From: Mesostigma viride
Lineage: Eukaryota; Streptophyta; Mesostigmatophyceae; Mesostigmatales; Mesostigmataceae
Direction: 5' to 3'
Assembly: GCA_009746045.1 (NCBI GenBank)
Contig: RPFO01000310.1
Span: 569,734-623,233 of the forward strand
Length of the DNA stretch: 53,500 nucleotides
The translations under genes were made by a program, and so were the position numbers. The stretch's first letter is position 1, and every line of letters begins with the position of its first letter. The notes under the pieces are model-generated. The model had not been told where the DNA came from and searched no databases. It worked only from the letters and a program-made list of their open reading frames with translations. Positions 1-10,440 of the stretch are shown here, piece by piece.

Positions 1-19
1 AATCCGACACGGGCAATGC

Positions 20-230
20 AAGGATCAAGCCTGGTAGCACAAGGTACAACTAATGACAACACGTACAAAACTACGACACGCAGCAACACCTCTGCGGCCG
101 GCCCACCAGGCCGGGGAAGTGACCTACACCGGCTGCCTGGGTCGCAAAGTACAAGGTCGGCGCCCGGTCGCGGCGGAATAACACGTACATCGAAGCCACC
201 GTGGGAGTGAGGGGGAGGGACAGGCGCTGC
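20..230 (-). mobile_element. Retroelement 3'-region fragment, first of two direct copies
   Basis: This stretch is a diverged direct repeat of about 360-560: both contain the same succession of blocks (a CTACGACACGCAGCAACA block, a GCCGGCCCACCA block, a GTGGGAGTGAGGG block and a GACAGGCGCTGC block). In the second copy these blocks lie at the end of a minus-strand retroelement ORF, so this is read as a second decayed copy of the same 3' region. No intact ORF is visible here. Confidence 0.5.
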
Positions 231-402
231 AGCGATCGATATATATTCATTGAGAATATGATACATTACGGAGGTGAGATTGGCATGCAGAATAAGGAAA
301 ACCTCGAAAAGAAGAAGAACCCTGAAGAAATGAATAGTAATCTGACACGGACATCTAAGGATCATGCCAGCTGCACAAGGGACAACTAACTACATCACAA
401 AA

Positions 403-780
403 CTACGAAACTACGACACGCAGCAACATCGCTGCCGGCCCACCATGCAAGCCTGGGAGGGATCTAGACCGCATATGGGTCGCGACAAAGTTGGCCCGGG
501 TGCGGCGGCATAACACATCAGCCACGGTGGGAGTGAGGGCGAGTGACAGGCGCTGCCGCCAATACGAGGACCACGTGCGGGCAGACCACGGGGCGGCCTG
601 ACCCTCGAGGTCGAGGCGGTCTTCACGGCGCTGGCAGCACTCGTGGAAAAACTCCGCTGTCTTGGGGCCCATGGCCCCGAACTCCTCAAGGACAAAGGGG
701 ATCGATGACCCGGTGGGGCCCCACATTGCCGTAGGAGGCAAACTTGTCGCGCTCAGCCACAGCGGCAGCAGCGCCGGCAT
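403..780 (-). pseudogene. C-terminal fragment of a retroelement polyprotein
   Basis: A minus-strand ORF of 125 codons. Its middle part (PFVLEEFGAMGPKTAEFF, then a basic stretch, then RQRLSLALTPTVADVL) has the look of the extreme C-terminal module seen after reverse transcriptase in many non-LTR elements, where a 'P-F-x-x-E-T/E-F-G' segment is followed by a helical region ending in an arginine/leucine-rich helix. No reverse transcriptase motifs are present, so this is a fragment. It lies just beyond the tail of the neighbouring element at 798-829. Family assignment is by pattern memory only. Confidence 0.5.
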
Positions 781-797
781 CCACAGCCGCCCGGAGG

Positions 798-1463
798 ATT
801 AATTAATTAATTAATTAATTAATTAATTAGGAACATGACTCTGTTGGGAGTACATGTGGCACATAGCCCTGAGAAGGGGCATATGGCCTTTAATACATTC
901 TGGGCTACTTCCTGCAAGGGTAGGATGTAAACTACACCTGAGCACTCTAGGTGCACCAAGTGCACCTGCACCACCATGATCTCTCAGAGAACGCAAAGGG
1001 GGCCGCCCGTCATGGGGGGCCGGGAAGATATCAGCATGGCTATACAGAAGCTAGGGCACCGCGTGGCTTCTCAGCAGAGAGTAGCTCTCTGCGTGGGCAT
1101 AGCATAACTAAATAAATAAAGCTAGGCATCATCTGGTGTGTGCATGACGCATCATGGGCACACATGTACATTCTGATCAGACACATGTATGTCTGATCAG
1201 ACACATGATGTACATGACTAAATAATGTTCCTGAGTCAGCTCTGGTATAAGTAACTACTAAGTAAGTACTTGCGTGTCATGCGCAAAGGCATGCCACGGA
1301 TCGAGTACTATGCTAATCTCATTAGAACAAATAATTACACAAAAGTTCAAACAAATATCGTCTGCATCATTCCCCAACCATTAAGCATTAGATGGGGATG
1401 TTGCTCTGGTATAGTGCCTGTAGTAGGCGCGTGCATGTACAAGGCCACGGTCTAACTATTCTA
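798..1463 (-). mobile_element. Retroelement 3'-UTR copy with AATT tail (element E1)
   Basis: In minus orientation this copy ends with a short hairpin (ACATGTACTCCCAAC then AGAGTCATGT) followed by an AATT-type tandem tail at 798-829. Its body is homologous to 1484-1885 over blocks such as GGCATATGGCC, CTACTTCCTGCAAGGG, CTCAGCAGAGAGT and TAAAGCTAGGCATCATCTGG. It contains only the 3' untranslated part: the homology stops near 1463, where the neighbouring element places its ORF1. The 1160-1300 part is an extra segment with TCTGATCAGACACATG repeats and a dispersed short repeat. Confidence 0.7.
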
Positions 1464-1908
1464 CATTGAATTGAATTGAATTGTAACATAACTCCGTTGG
1501 GAGTATATGTAGCACATAGCCCTTGAGAGGGGGCATATGGCCTATCATACATCCTAAGCTACTTCCTGCAAGGGTGGGGATGTAAAGGACCCTTGCTCTA
1601 GGTGCACCAGGGCACTTGCATCCCCATGATCTTCAAGCTATGCCCAGCGAAGGGGGAGCCTGTCATGGGGGGGAAGATCAGCATAGCTATACAAAAAGGC
1701 TAGGGCATGGCGTCTCAGCAGAGAGTTACTCCCTGCATGGGCACAACATAGCTAAATAAAGCTAGGCATCATCTGGAGTGTGGCACATCATAGGCACACA
1801 TGTACATGATTAAATAAAGCGTGTGGCTTAGCTAGGATAGTGCCTCTAGGAGGCGTACATGTACATGGCCACGGTCTATCTATTCTACACTACTACTGCT
1901 GTATTCCC

Positions 1909-3293
1909 CTAAGCTGGGGCGTCTGGAGTCGTTGGGGCCGCGGGGGTCGCCTGCCAGGGCTTGTGGCCGACGTAGATGGCCGCCCCCTTCCAGTACACCG
2001 GCTGCCCCGCCTTGGTCTTCCGGAGCTGGAGGTAGGTGGGCCATAGCTCCCGTCGCCGTTGTTGCTGCGCCAGGGTCAAGTCGTCGTCAAGGGTGAAGAG
2101 AGTCTTCTCGAGCCGCTTGCGGCGTCGGAGAAAAGAAATCTTGTCCGCCGGGGTCTTAAAGGTGAGAAGGAGCGGGGGCGGCCCTGCCTTACCCCGCGCG
2201 CGGGGAAGGCGGTGGGCGACCAGGTCGATCTCACCAGTAAGGCCCATGCGACTAAGAATTTCTCTCTCAAACGCACGTGCAAGCTTCTCGGAATTCTCAC
2301 CTTCCTCCATGTCGAGGTTCTTGACAATGACGTTAAGGCTGCGCTTGGCAAGCTCGGCCTCCTCGCGGAGGTCAAGCGTCTGCCGCTGGAGCTGGGCTGC
2401 GACGGCGGAGGTGGTGGAGGTGGTGTGCTGCTTAAGCATGTCCGCCCAGGTCGTGATGGGAGGAGCATCGCCGGCCAGGCCAGCAGAGGCTGGCTTGGCG
2501 GCAATGTCCTTCACCGCCTGGGCGGTGAGGCCCGCGGTGTTCTGCAGGACCTCGATAGCGATGGCATTATCCTTAAGACGTTGGTCAATGTCGCGGAGCT
2601 GGGCGGTGATGGAGTCGGTGGAGGCGGAGGGGGGGGGGTGGAGGCGAGGAGGGTGGCGGTGGCGGTGGGGATGGTGGGGAGCTCAGCAGCCAGCGTGCGA
2701 CCCACAGCTGCCACATCTGCAGCTAGGGGCGTCACGTGCTGTGAGATGGTTTCTTGGAGGTGGAGGAGGAAGGTGGATTCGGTCAAGGGGGAGGGGGTCC
2801 AGAGGTCCGTGACAGAGCGGTCAAGGATGGAAAAGAGGGCGGCGAGCTGAAGACGGGGGCGAGACCAGCGGGCCAGGTTCTCAGGTCGGTGAGTAAACCG
2901 GCCGTCAGGTCCAGGGCGGAGGCGGTAATGGCTGTGAAGGCGCTGGCACAGGTCGAAAATGGAGGCGTATGACCCATAAAACACGAGCTCCAGTATCTTG
3001 ATGGGTGGCATGTCGAAAAAGCCGGGTCTGGCACCGTCGAAGGTGGAAAATAACCCGTCAACGTCAAAGTCGCGCTCAGACCAGCTTGGTTCGGTTGGGC
3101 GGCTGCGTTTTGGCTCGGGCGAGGCTGAGGGCGAGGCAGGAAGCCCGGGAGGGTGCTGGGCGACAACCAGTGCGCGACTAGGGTCACCACCGCCTTCCGG
3201 CCCTGATGGCGAAGCTGCAGCCGGAGCTGCAGACGTATTTTCATTGCCGAGCGCAGCCGTCAGGCTGCGTTGCGTCGATGGGCGTTTGCTCAT
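1909..3293 (-). pseudogene. ORF1-like retroelement protein, frameshifted
   Basis: Two overlapping reading frames together make one ORF1-like protein. The N-terminal frame starts at 3293 (MSKRPSTQRSL), is Ala/Ser/Pro-rich, then becomes helical. The C-terminal frame (about 2514-1909) carries a coiled region (LQRQTLDLREEAELAKRSL), then VIVKNLDMEEGE, a basic LPRARGK stretch and FLRRRKRLEKTLFTLDDDL, ending with a conserved YWKGAAIYV block. The break falls in a run of C/G near 2626-2640 and looks like a one-base slip. Parts of the same protein recur at 3480-4940, 6204-6812 and, on the plus strand, 7540-9035. The order of coiled region, RNA-binding-like block and basic tail fits a non-LTR ORF1; I could not name the clade. 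Confidence 0.7.
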
Positions 3294-3426
3294 CGTATAT
3301 TGCGTAATAGCGTCGGAAAATTATATCAGCATGTGCGTCGTAGAAAGACGCGTCGATTGTGATATTCACGGCTAAATTCGGTGCTCAAACGTGAAAGTTA
3401 TGAGCTCCGCCGTCAGCCATGGCTAC

Positions 3427-3480
3427 CTCGTGGCTCGTGGCTCGTGGCTCGTGGCTCGTGGCTCGTGGCTCGTGGCTCGT
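3427..3480 (+). repeat. (CGTGGCT)n short tandem repeat
   Basis: About seven uninterrupted copies of a 7-bp unit at the 5' edge of the ORF1-bearing element. A shorter version of the same tract is present at the matching position of the copy near 6945-6965, so the tract belongs to the element's 5' leader rather than to the host flank. Confidence 0.8.
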
Positions 3481-4940
3481 ATTCTACATTACTACTGCTG
3501 TATTCCCATAAGCTGGGGCCACCGTCTGGAGTCGCTGGGGCCGCGGTGGTCGCGGGGGTCGCGCGCCAGGGCTTGTGGCCGACGTAGATGGCCGCCCCCT
3601 TCCACTACCAACACCGGCTTCCCCGCTGTGGTCTGCCAGAGCTGCATGGAGGTATAGTTCGGCCATAGCTCCCGTCGCCTATGTTGCTGCGCCAGGGTCT
3701 GAGTCGTTGTCCAAGGTGAAGGGAGTCTTCTCGATCGGCCGCTTGCGGCGTCTGAGAAACGAAATCTTGTCCGAGGGGCTCTTAAAGATGAGAAGAAACC
3801 GGGGCGCCCCTGCCTTACCCCGCGCGCGGGGAAGGCGGTGTGCGACCAGCTTAATTAGTCTCACCAAGAAGGCCCATGTGATCAAGGATTTTTCTCTCAA
3901 ACGCACGTGCAAGCTTCTCGGAATTCTCACCTTCCTCCATGTCGAAGTTCTTGACGATGACGATGACGATGGCTGCGCTTGGCGAGCTCGGCCTCCTCGC
4001 GCAGAGGTCGAGCTTCTGCCAGGCTGGAGCTGTGCTGCAACGGCGGAGGTGGTGGAGGTGGTGTGTTGCTTTGAGCATGTCACAAGCACCACATGCAGCA
4101 GCGGCGCCTGCAGCTAGTGGGGCACTTAGCTCGCACCAACCAGGTAGACACATCACGCGGCCCCCCCGCGGGACTGCGCCCAGATCAGCCTGGCCGGCAC
4201 CTCCTTACGTGGGCCGGGCCCCGCAATGCTAGACGCCGCAAGGCACGCACCTTCAAAGAACAGCTACGTAGAGGACATGGGGGCCGGCAGTAGGCCTCTC
4301 CGTGATTTGGAACAATTAAGATGATGGACAAGGCCAAGTGGGCCCAGGTCATATAGAGGACAACGACCCCCCTTGAGCAATCCACTCCATGGGGAAGCGC
4401 CCGCGTTTGCAAACACGCGGGAAGCACGCTAGACAGGACCCCTAGGGTATAGAGAGCTTAGAATAATATAGTTGGCTTGATGTTGTAGATAGATTAGACC
4501 GGTAGGATTGTGTGTCCCCATCCATACATTCATCGGGGGTAATGCTCCGTGACTCCCCAACGGGAGCACGAGTCTAATTTAATTAATTAATTAAGTAAGT
4601 AAGTAAGTAAGCATGTCGATCCGCCCAGGGCTGGGTGGGAGGAGCAGAGCCGACCGGGCCAGCGAGGGCTGGCTTGGCGGCAATGACGTCCTTCACCGCG
4701 CCTGGGCGGTGAGGCCTGCGGTGTTTTGCAGCGGACCTCGATGGCGATGGCGTTGTCCTTGAGGCGCTGGTCGATGTCGCGGAGCTGGGCGGTGATGGCG
4801 TCGGAGGTGCGGGGTGGTGGCGGTGGAGGAGGCGAGGAGGGTGGAGGTGGTGGTGGAGATGGTGGAGATGAGGGGGAGCTCGGCAGTCAGCGTGCTGCCC
4901 ATGGCCGCCACATCTGCAGCGAGGGGGGGGCCCGCCACGT
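3481..4940 (-). pseudogene. Second ORF1 copy, split by a nested retroelement
   Basis: Minus-strand homologue of the 1909-3293 ORF1. The 3' half lies at about 3481-4081 and the 5' half resumes at about 4618-4940; an RTE-like element fills the gap. The two halves join cleanly when compared with the intact copy, where the corresponding sequence reads through the block GCATGTC-CGCCCAGG. Several frameshifts and a small in-frame GATGAC duplication (3955-3970) mark it as dead. Homology to the other copy ends near 4940, so the 5' end is truncated. Confidence 0.75.
4082..4609 (+). mobile_element. 5'-truncated RTE-like element nested in ORF1 copy (E3)
   Basis: Plus-strand insertion flanked by an 8-bp direct repeat AGCATGTC (4074-4081 and 4610-4617). 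It begins inside the C-terminal end of the reverse transcriptase ORF (QRRLQLVGHLARTNQVDTSR at about 4096-4155, matching the copy at 10,837-12,008), continues through a 3' UTR containing CATCCATACATTCATC, and ends in the family hairpin GTGACTCCCCAACGGGAGCAC and an AATT/AAGT tail at about 4575-4609. 528 bp in all, typical of incomplete target-primed reverse transcription. Confidence 0.85.
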
Positions 4941-6200
4941 GCTGCTCGAGGCCCCCCCCCTCGAGGACACACCTCATACCCTCGAGCATGGCCAGACTTA
5001 TAAGCATGTGAATAGCAATAATGATGATGGCACTAAAATGCCTAATCAGCATTTTCTATGTTTCTCCCAGGTTAGAGTGTTAAGGTTTATGCCAACCAAG
5101 CTAATCAACACAGCAACAACTCCTGAACTGCCCTACCTGAGATGGGCAATTACAAACTGGAACTATGGAGGGCAAGGAACCAAGGAGATCATGGCATACA
5201 AAGCTTGCATGCAGTCAACCATGTCAACCATGGTTGGCTCAGCACATTGCAGTCTTTTCACATGATGATGTCAAGGGAAAGCTCAAATAAACCAATGGTG
5301 GTAGCTATCTACATGCAGTCACACAAATGCAATATCTCCAACATGATCGTCAATAAAACACTTCCTCCCCTGTACGATAAAATGGAAAGAAAACATTGGC
5401 GGCCCTCCAGCGCATGACCGCTGTGATGCCGCTGCGAAGAGAGGGTGCGTCACTCTCACACAACAAGAAGCGTCCATACGCACAACATCCTTGCCAGAAC
5501 ACGTTTTATGAAACGCCTTAAACCTTCCCGAGAAGATATAGGCTTCGACTGAAGCGGCCCTGACCACGACGTCAGCGAAAACAATCTAAAGCTGCCAGGA
5601 CAGCCAGGTATTCGACAACACCACGGCAAGCAACGGCGAGCTAGCTGGCGGAAACTGCCCAAAAAGAACGAAAAAAACTTCGAACGATGAGCTCATAGAA
5701 GAAAGAACTGATAGCACATAACATTCGCGACAAATCTATACCTGTCCCTCGCAGATCCCTCGCCCAGGCGCGCAACAACGGCCGTTCTTCCATGGAAGGT
5801 TCCGACATGCACTGCGCAGGCCTGAAGAATTACTTACCGAGAATAGCCGAAAATGTAGCAAAAAGCACCAGTTCGGTTTGGAATTCAATGCTACCGATAT
5901 TGATGCATCGTTCACGGTCAAAAATCCCCCCAAAACTGCGAATTCACTGCCGCTATCACGAATTCTATTTTACTCCGCGCGACCAAAAAATGCAGTTTAC
6001 CCCCCATGCCGATGGCACTGAGTAAAAGAAAGCAGCGATATTCTAAACCAGCTACTTGCCGCCACAACCCAACATCATTAAATCATCGTCTTCAACATTC
6101 GAGCATTTTTTTTGCATTTCTCTAGCCCTACATTGCTAGTTTCGCCTAAACGCAGTCGCCATGGCCACTTCCGCAAGGGGTGCGCGCACCGTGCACCCAC
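4941..6200. other. Spacer, no gene recognised
   Basis: Roughly balanced base composition with only short, unrelated reading frames on both strands. I see no known domain, RNA gene, terminal repeat or tandem repeat here beyond two CTCGAG-containing blocks near 4948-4985. Confidence 0.5.
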
Positions 6201-6203
6201 TTT

Positions 6204-6965
6204 TCACTTGACGGCGGTACCCGCGAATTTTCGGCGCCAAAAAAAATTCGGCCGGCGCACGTCCCCTCGAGGGAGTGAGCGGATGGAGCCGGATGCGGTC
6301 AAGGTGGTGGTGATCGAGGGGTTGGGGGGGGCAGAGCTCCTCGATGGAGCGTCCAAGGAGGTAGAAGAGGGCGTATTGCTGGAGGTGGGGGCGGCGGAGT
6401 TAATAAGGAGGATGGAGTCGAAAGTGTAGGTGCGCCTCTGGTAAGCACTGACGAGGCGACCCTGGATGAAGAGCTGCTTGCACAGTTCCGTAAGCGAGGC
6501 GTGCGATCCAAAAAACACGCAGGCCAGGATGCGATCGTGGTTGAGCTTGTAAACAAAGCCGGGCTGGCTCGCGTCAAAGTCATACTTGTCCAAGCTCGGC
6601 TCGGTAGGGCGACTGTGCTTGGGTCGGTTCAGGCGACGCTGCGGGCGAGGCGAGCCCGGGAGGCCGGGGGGCTGGGCGACCACTAGGGCCTGGCTAGTGG
6701 CGCCGCTGCCTTCTGGGCCGGAGGGCGAGGCTGCAGCCGAAGCTGCAGAGGTATTTTCAGGGCTGAGCGCAGCCGCCAGGCTGCGTTGCGCGGAGGAGCG
6801 TTTGCTCGCCATGTATTGCGTAATAGCTTCGGAAAATTATATCAGCGTGTGCCTCTCAGAAAGACGAAGCGATTGTGATACTCAAGGCCGAATTGGGTGC
6901 CCAAAGGTGAAAGTTATGAGCTCCGCCGTCAGCCATGGCTACTTCGTGGCTTGTGGCTCGTGGCC
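6204..6965 (-). mobile_element. Third ORF1-element copy, 5' part only (A3)
   Basis: Minus-strand copy of the ORF1 element carrying the 5' leader (about 6813-6965) and the first part of ORF1 from ATG at 6812. The protein (MASKRSSAQRSLAAAL, SPSGPEGSG, RPTEPSLDKYDFD, FFGSHASLTELCKQL) tracks the copy at 3293-2900. The match fades near 6260; the codons beyond that probably belong to flanking DNA. Leader identity with the 1464-3480 copy is high through the block AAGTTATGAGCTCCGCCG. Confidence 0.7.
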
Positions 6966-7615
6966 TGCCCGGAGGATGTGGCGACCCGCCGTCCGGAGAG
7001 CGGCCGAGCCACGGAGACATTGATGAGCAGGTGGCAACCCTGCCCATCGTAGTCAAGCACGGTAATGTCGGCCGGGGCGGTGGTTGGGTGAGTAGAGGGC
7101 GGCGCCCCATCCGCGTCCTCGCACTTGATGGTCGAGTGGGGAAAGACCGACCGAACCATGGCACACACCACCCGGAGGAGAGCGGTATGGAGATAGAGAA
7201 ACCAATTCTGGTTCTGCTGGCCACCCATGCACGCGATGTAGTGCTTCCGAGTAGTATCGAGAGCAAGCCCGCAGCTACCGCACGATGCACCCGCCGTGAT
7301 GAGAGGTTGCGGGGCAAACAGCGCTGGTGGCGGAGAGCGATGGCGTAAAGGGCCGGCACTAGTGTGAACAGAGGGCTCATGGGTAGGGCGCGCACTGCGC
7401 AGGAATGCGCCCCCCACGCCCCCCTCGAGGGAAACGGAGTGAAGCCAAGCCTTCCCCTGATCGTTCAAGCTTGCATGCAGACCCATCCAGTCAGCACAGT
7501 GTAGTAGTATATAGGCGCGTAGGTCTTTTGTTGGCGATATATATGTCCATGCACATTGACAAACAAAGTCAGCTGCTGTCGGCATTCCCCTCGCCAGCAG
7601 CACGTGCGACATCAA
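6929..7615 (-). pseudogene. Retroelement C-terminal Cys/His plus nuclease-like region
   Basis: A 228-codon minus-strand ORF. Residues around 107-125 read CGSCGLALDTTRKHYIACM and are followed by GGQQNQNW, a helical region and then PADITVLDYDGQGCHLLINV. A Cys/His cluster, a GG(G/Q) turn and a later P-A-D-(I/V) strand is a known arrangement at the C-terminus of many eukaryotic retroelement polyproteins. The ORF runs out into the leader of the adjacent ORF1 element, so its natural end is lost. It may derive from the same family as the fragment at 403-780, which would be the next piece downstream. Confidence 0.5.
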
Positions 7616-9035
7616 CTCCTGCGGACGCCAACCCTTTCGCGCTGATCCCAGCTCTCCCCCCCGGTCTGCCTCCCTCGACGCAATGCTCTACACCAAATTC
7701 GTCGCCCATTCCCAAGAAAACCCGAACTTCCCATACCGAATGGGATGCATGTCCGCCGCTTCGGCGCCGGCCAGCGGGATTTTTGCATCTTGGAAATCTT
7801 TACGCTCACGAAGGAACAATGTGACGATGTTATCAAGTTCCTCGCCCGCCACATGTGACGAACTTTTTCTGCCTACCCCTGGCGACAAGGTCACCAAGCC
7901 CGACTGGGAATGGCTGCTTCAAGAACCGGAGGCGTACTTGAAGGCAGTCATTGATCAATGATCCATGATGTGCAGCTACCTGCGCTGCGACGCCCAGGAC
8001 ATCACCCAGATTGGCTACGCTGGCCTCAGGAGCCTCCTGCATGCATGAGCGCAGACGGGCAGCCACAGCAGCTGCAGCATCCCCGCAGAGCGGCACCTCC
8101 CCCAGCACGGACTCCATCCGAGCTGCTGTGGCGGAGCAGCTGGCGCCGATGCATGGCTGAGCAGCTCGCCGCCCTGAACGCGCCTGACGGCCCACTCAAC
8201 ACTCTCTCGGCCAAGGTCAACAACATTGAAGCCAGAGTCGCACTTAAGCTCCAGCCTCAACTTTTACTGCTACGCAAGAGCACATTGCCACCAAAGTTTC
8301 CGAGGCCACAGCCACTGTGACCACCCGCCTTATAACCAGGTGGAAGGCCGAGTCGGCCAAGGCACCGTGAAACTTGAGGCAGTTGCTACCAAGGTAGACG
8401 CCCTGGCCACGCAGGTCCCCGAGATCGCCCAGCGAACTGCCACCATCGCCGCCCAACCTGCTGGTAGGGCTAGCGATGACCCCTCGACTCGCGCCTCCTA
8501 AGCTGACCTGCTCAAGAGCCAGGCATCCTCTACCACGACCGCCATCACCACCAAGCTCCAGGAGCTGGAAGACACGCGCCGCGAGGCCTCTGACCGCGAC
8601 CATCGCCGCTGCCGGGTCATCCTCAGGCGCTTCGACATGCAGCCGGAGGAGACGGGTCCCAGACTCTCCTATCGACGAGCTGAAGAAACAACTCTTGGCG
8701 TGCATGCATGGAGCTGCCAGGTGCGGCACTGCAGGGCGCCTACCGCCTGCCCCATCCACGGGCCAAGGCTGGGCCCCCTCCAGTGGTCCTCACCTTCAGC
8801 GACATCACAGCCCGAGTTCGGTTCCTCTCTCGCCGCAAGAAGCTGGACGCTGGTGGACACCTCCTGGTCGCTTGACGACGACCTGACGCCAGCCCAGCAG
8901 CAGCAACGCCGCGATCAGTGGCCCGACTACATCCGCCACAAGACCAACCCCGAGAAGCCCCAACTGTACTGGCGGGGCGGGGACCTTTATGTCAACAAGA
9001 AACTGTGGAAGCCCCCCCGGGCTTCCCCGGGATAG
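7540..9035 (+). pseudogene. ORF1-like retroelement protein, plus strand, several frameshifts
   Basis: Plus-strand relative of the minus-strand ORF1 copies, spread over three frames. It starts near 7542 (MSMHIDKQSQLLSAFPSP), passes through a segment ending at about 7961, a coiled stretch (LQELEDTRREASDRDHRRC, about 8550-8615), and ends with RKKLDAGG, SLDDDLTPAQQQQRRDQW and QLYWRGGDLYV before a stop at 9033-9035. The final blocks match the other ORF1 (LDDDLTLAQQQRRRELW and YWKGAAIYV), so the families are related but not the same. Confidence 0.65.
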
Positions 9036-9216
9036 AGCACTCAAGCTAGTTGTCTAGCTGGGGGCAATCGATTATGCGATAGCTTAGGCATTACAGCACT
9101 TGAAACGATATTAGCGCACAGCGTTTTAGTACCTTCAATTAGCTCTGGCACCTTGTGGTCATCAGCTTGCGCCTTAATTAGCCGACGTCTTGAGCCCACC
9201 TCACACTTGTAGCATA

Positions 9217-9526
9217 ATTAATTAATTAATTAAACACGTGCTCCCGTTGGGGAGTCACGGAGCACCGAAGTGCTTTTAATCCCTGTGCGTGCACTACAGG
9301 AGAAAGGGCAGAGACCCCCAGTCTCCTTCATGCCAAAGGCATGCCACAGCTGCATTCGGGCGCGCTAGCTAAGGACAGGCTAACGATCCGGCAAACTGTG
9401 GGTGCAATAAGACCGAGATGTAAGCGTGGCATAACAAGTAGCGTGGGCAAGTAATCTGAACATAGCCAGGGCGTAGCATGGCTGTACTAGGACTAGGCTA
9501 AGGCTATGGCTGGTTGTGTATCGCCG
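9217..9526 (-). mobile_element. Short retroelement with hairpin end and 10-bp TSD (E4)
   Basis: A 310-bp insertion bounded by perfect 10-bp direct repeats TTGTAGCATA (9207-9216 and 9527-9536). In minus orientation it ends with GATTAAAAGCACTTCGG, the hairpin (GTGACTCCCCAACGGGAGCAC) and an AATT tail. The same 3' block occurs at 41,166-41,279 and 42,509-42,572. No ORF is evident, so it is either a 5'-truncated copy or a SINE-like partner of the RTE family. Confidence 0.85.
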
Positions 9527-9536
9527 TTGTAGCATA

Positions 9537-10440
9537 AGCTATTAATTAATGAACACACAATAAGCTATGCGTCAGCCTACCTATGGTATTGCACTGGTTG
9601 TATTGCACCCACAGTGTGAGCTGAGCTGACGTGCCTGCCTTAACTGCATGCCCGGTGGGGTGGGCGAGGACCTGTCCCATGATGTGCGGCTTCATCATCA
9701 GACTGTGCAAAGTGTGTGTTGTGAAAGCAGTATTCTACAGCAGGGGAGGCAATAAGGTGGTCATCAGGCACGAGGGACAGTTCCTTGTCCTCGGCTGAGA
9801 GCCCTCCTTTCTTTACTCGAAGAGACTACACGCTACGTGAGAGTCCTCTTCGACTATGAACCAAACCATTCGTCATGCCACACGCATGACACACGCCACA
9901 CTTGTCAGTCCAGCCAGGAATGCCCAAACTATCTTGCTGCCTGAACCATGCAAATAGAAACTGCATTCCAGTTGCCGTCCTGGCTTTCTACCACACATGC
10001 CAACAAAAGCAGGAAGGCATCCCGACAAATCTAAATTGCTACCCTGTTGCCGATCTCATCTCCTAGAGGCTCCGGCATTTCTGTCCCTGGGAATGTCCGG
10101 CATTGAGTCACGACCACCAAGGTCGAAGCATAATATCCTTCAAACAATCTGCACGCTCACACCTTGCGTGTGAGTGGCCCAGCAAACATTGCTTCTAATC
10201 TTTCCTTTCTAGAAGAAATCCCTTTGTAGGGCTGCCAGCGATTTCGCATTCATTCCAGCGATCTGGCTCCGCACCGCAAATTGTCCTTTTCCATTTTCTG
10301 TCCAGTCCTCATAACGTTGACCCGCTATTCTACACCACAAAGACACCTGGCCTGTCAATAGCCTCGGCGCTGTTGAAGTCCAGCAGTCCAGCTCCAGCTC
10401 CAGCTCCAGCTCCAGCTCCAGCTCCAGCTCCAGCTGTCCA
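9537..10440. other. Spacer with (CAGCTC)n microsatellite
   Basis: No coding region recognised. A hexanucleotide tract of about eight CAGCTC units occupies roughly 10,386-10,435 and directly abuts the insertion site of the downstream reverse-transcriptase element, whose target duplication begins CAGCTGTCCA. Confidence 0.6.

Larger units (their letters stand above)
1464..3480 (-). mobile_element. ORF1-only retroelement with 3' hairpin and tail (element E2)
   Basis: In minus orientation the element runs from a (CGTGGCT)n tract near 3427-3480, through a 5' leader shared with the copy at 6813-6965, an ORF1-like gene (3293 to 1909), a 3' UTR (1885 to 1484), a hairpin (ATACTCCCAACGGAGTTAT) and an (AATTC)n tail at 1464-1483. 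No reverse transcriptase lies between ORF1 and the 3' end, so this is either an internally deleted copy or a non-autonomous element mobilised in trans. The leader shared by two separate copies argues that the 5' boundary is genuine. Confidence 0.65.

Noticed and set aside
2036-2850. Plus-strand 258- and 263-codon ORFs
   Set aside because: Shadows of the minus-strand ORF1 gene, whose protein recurs in several copies; the plus-strand products show no recognisable domain.
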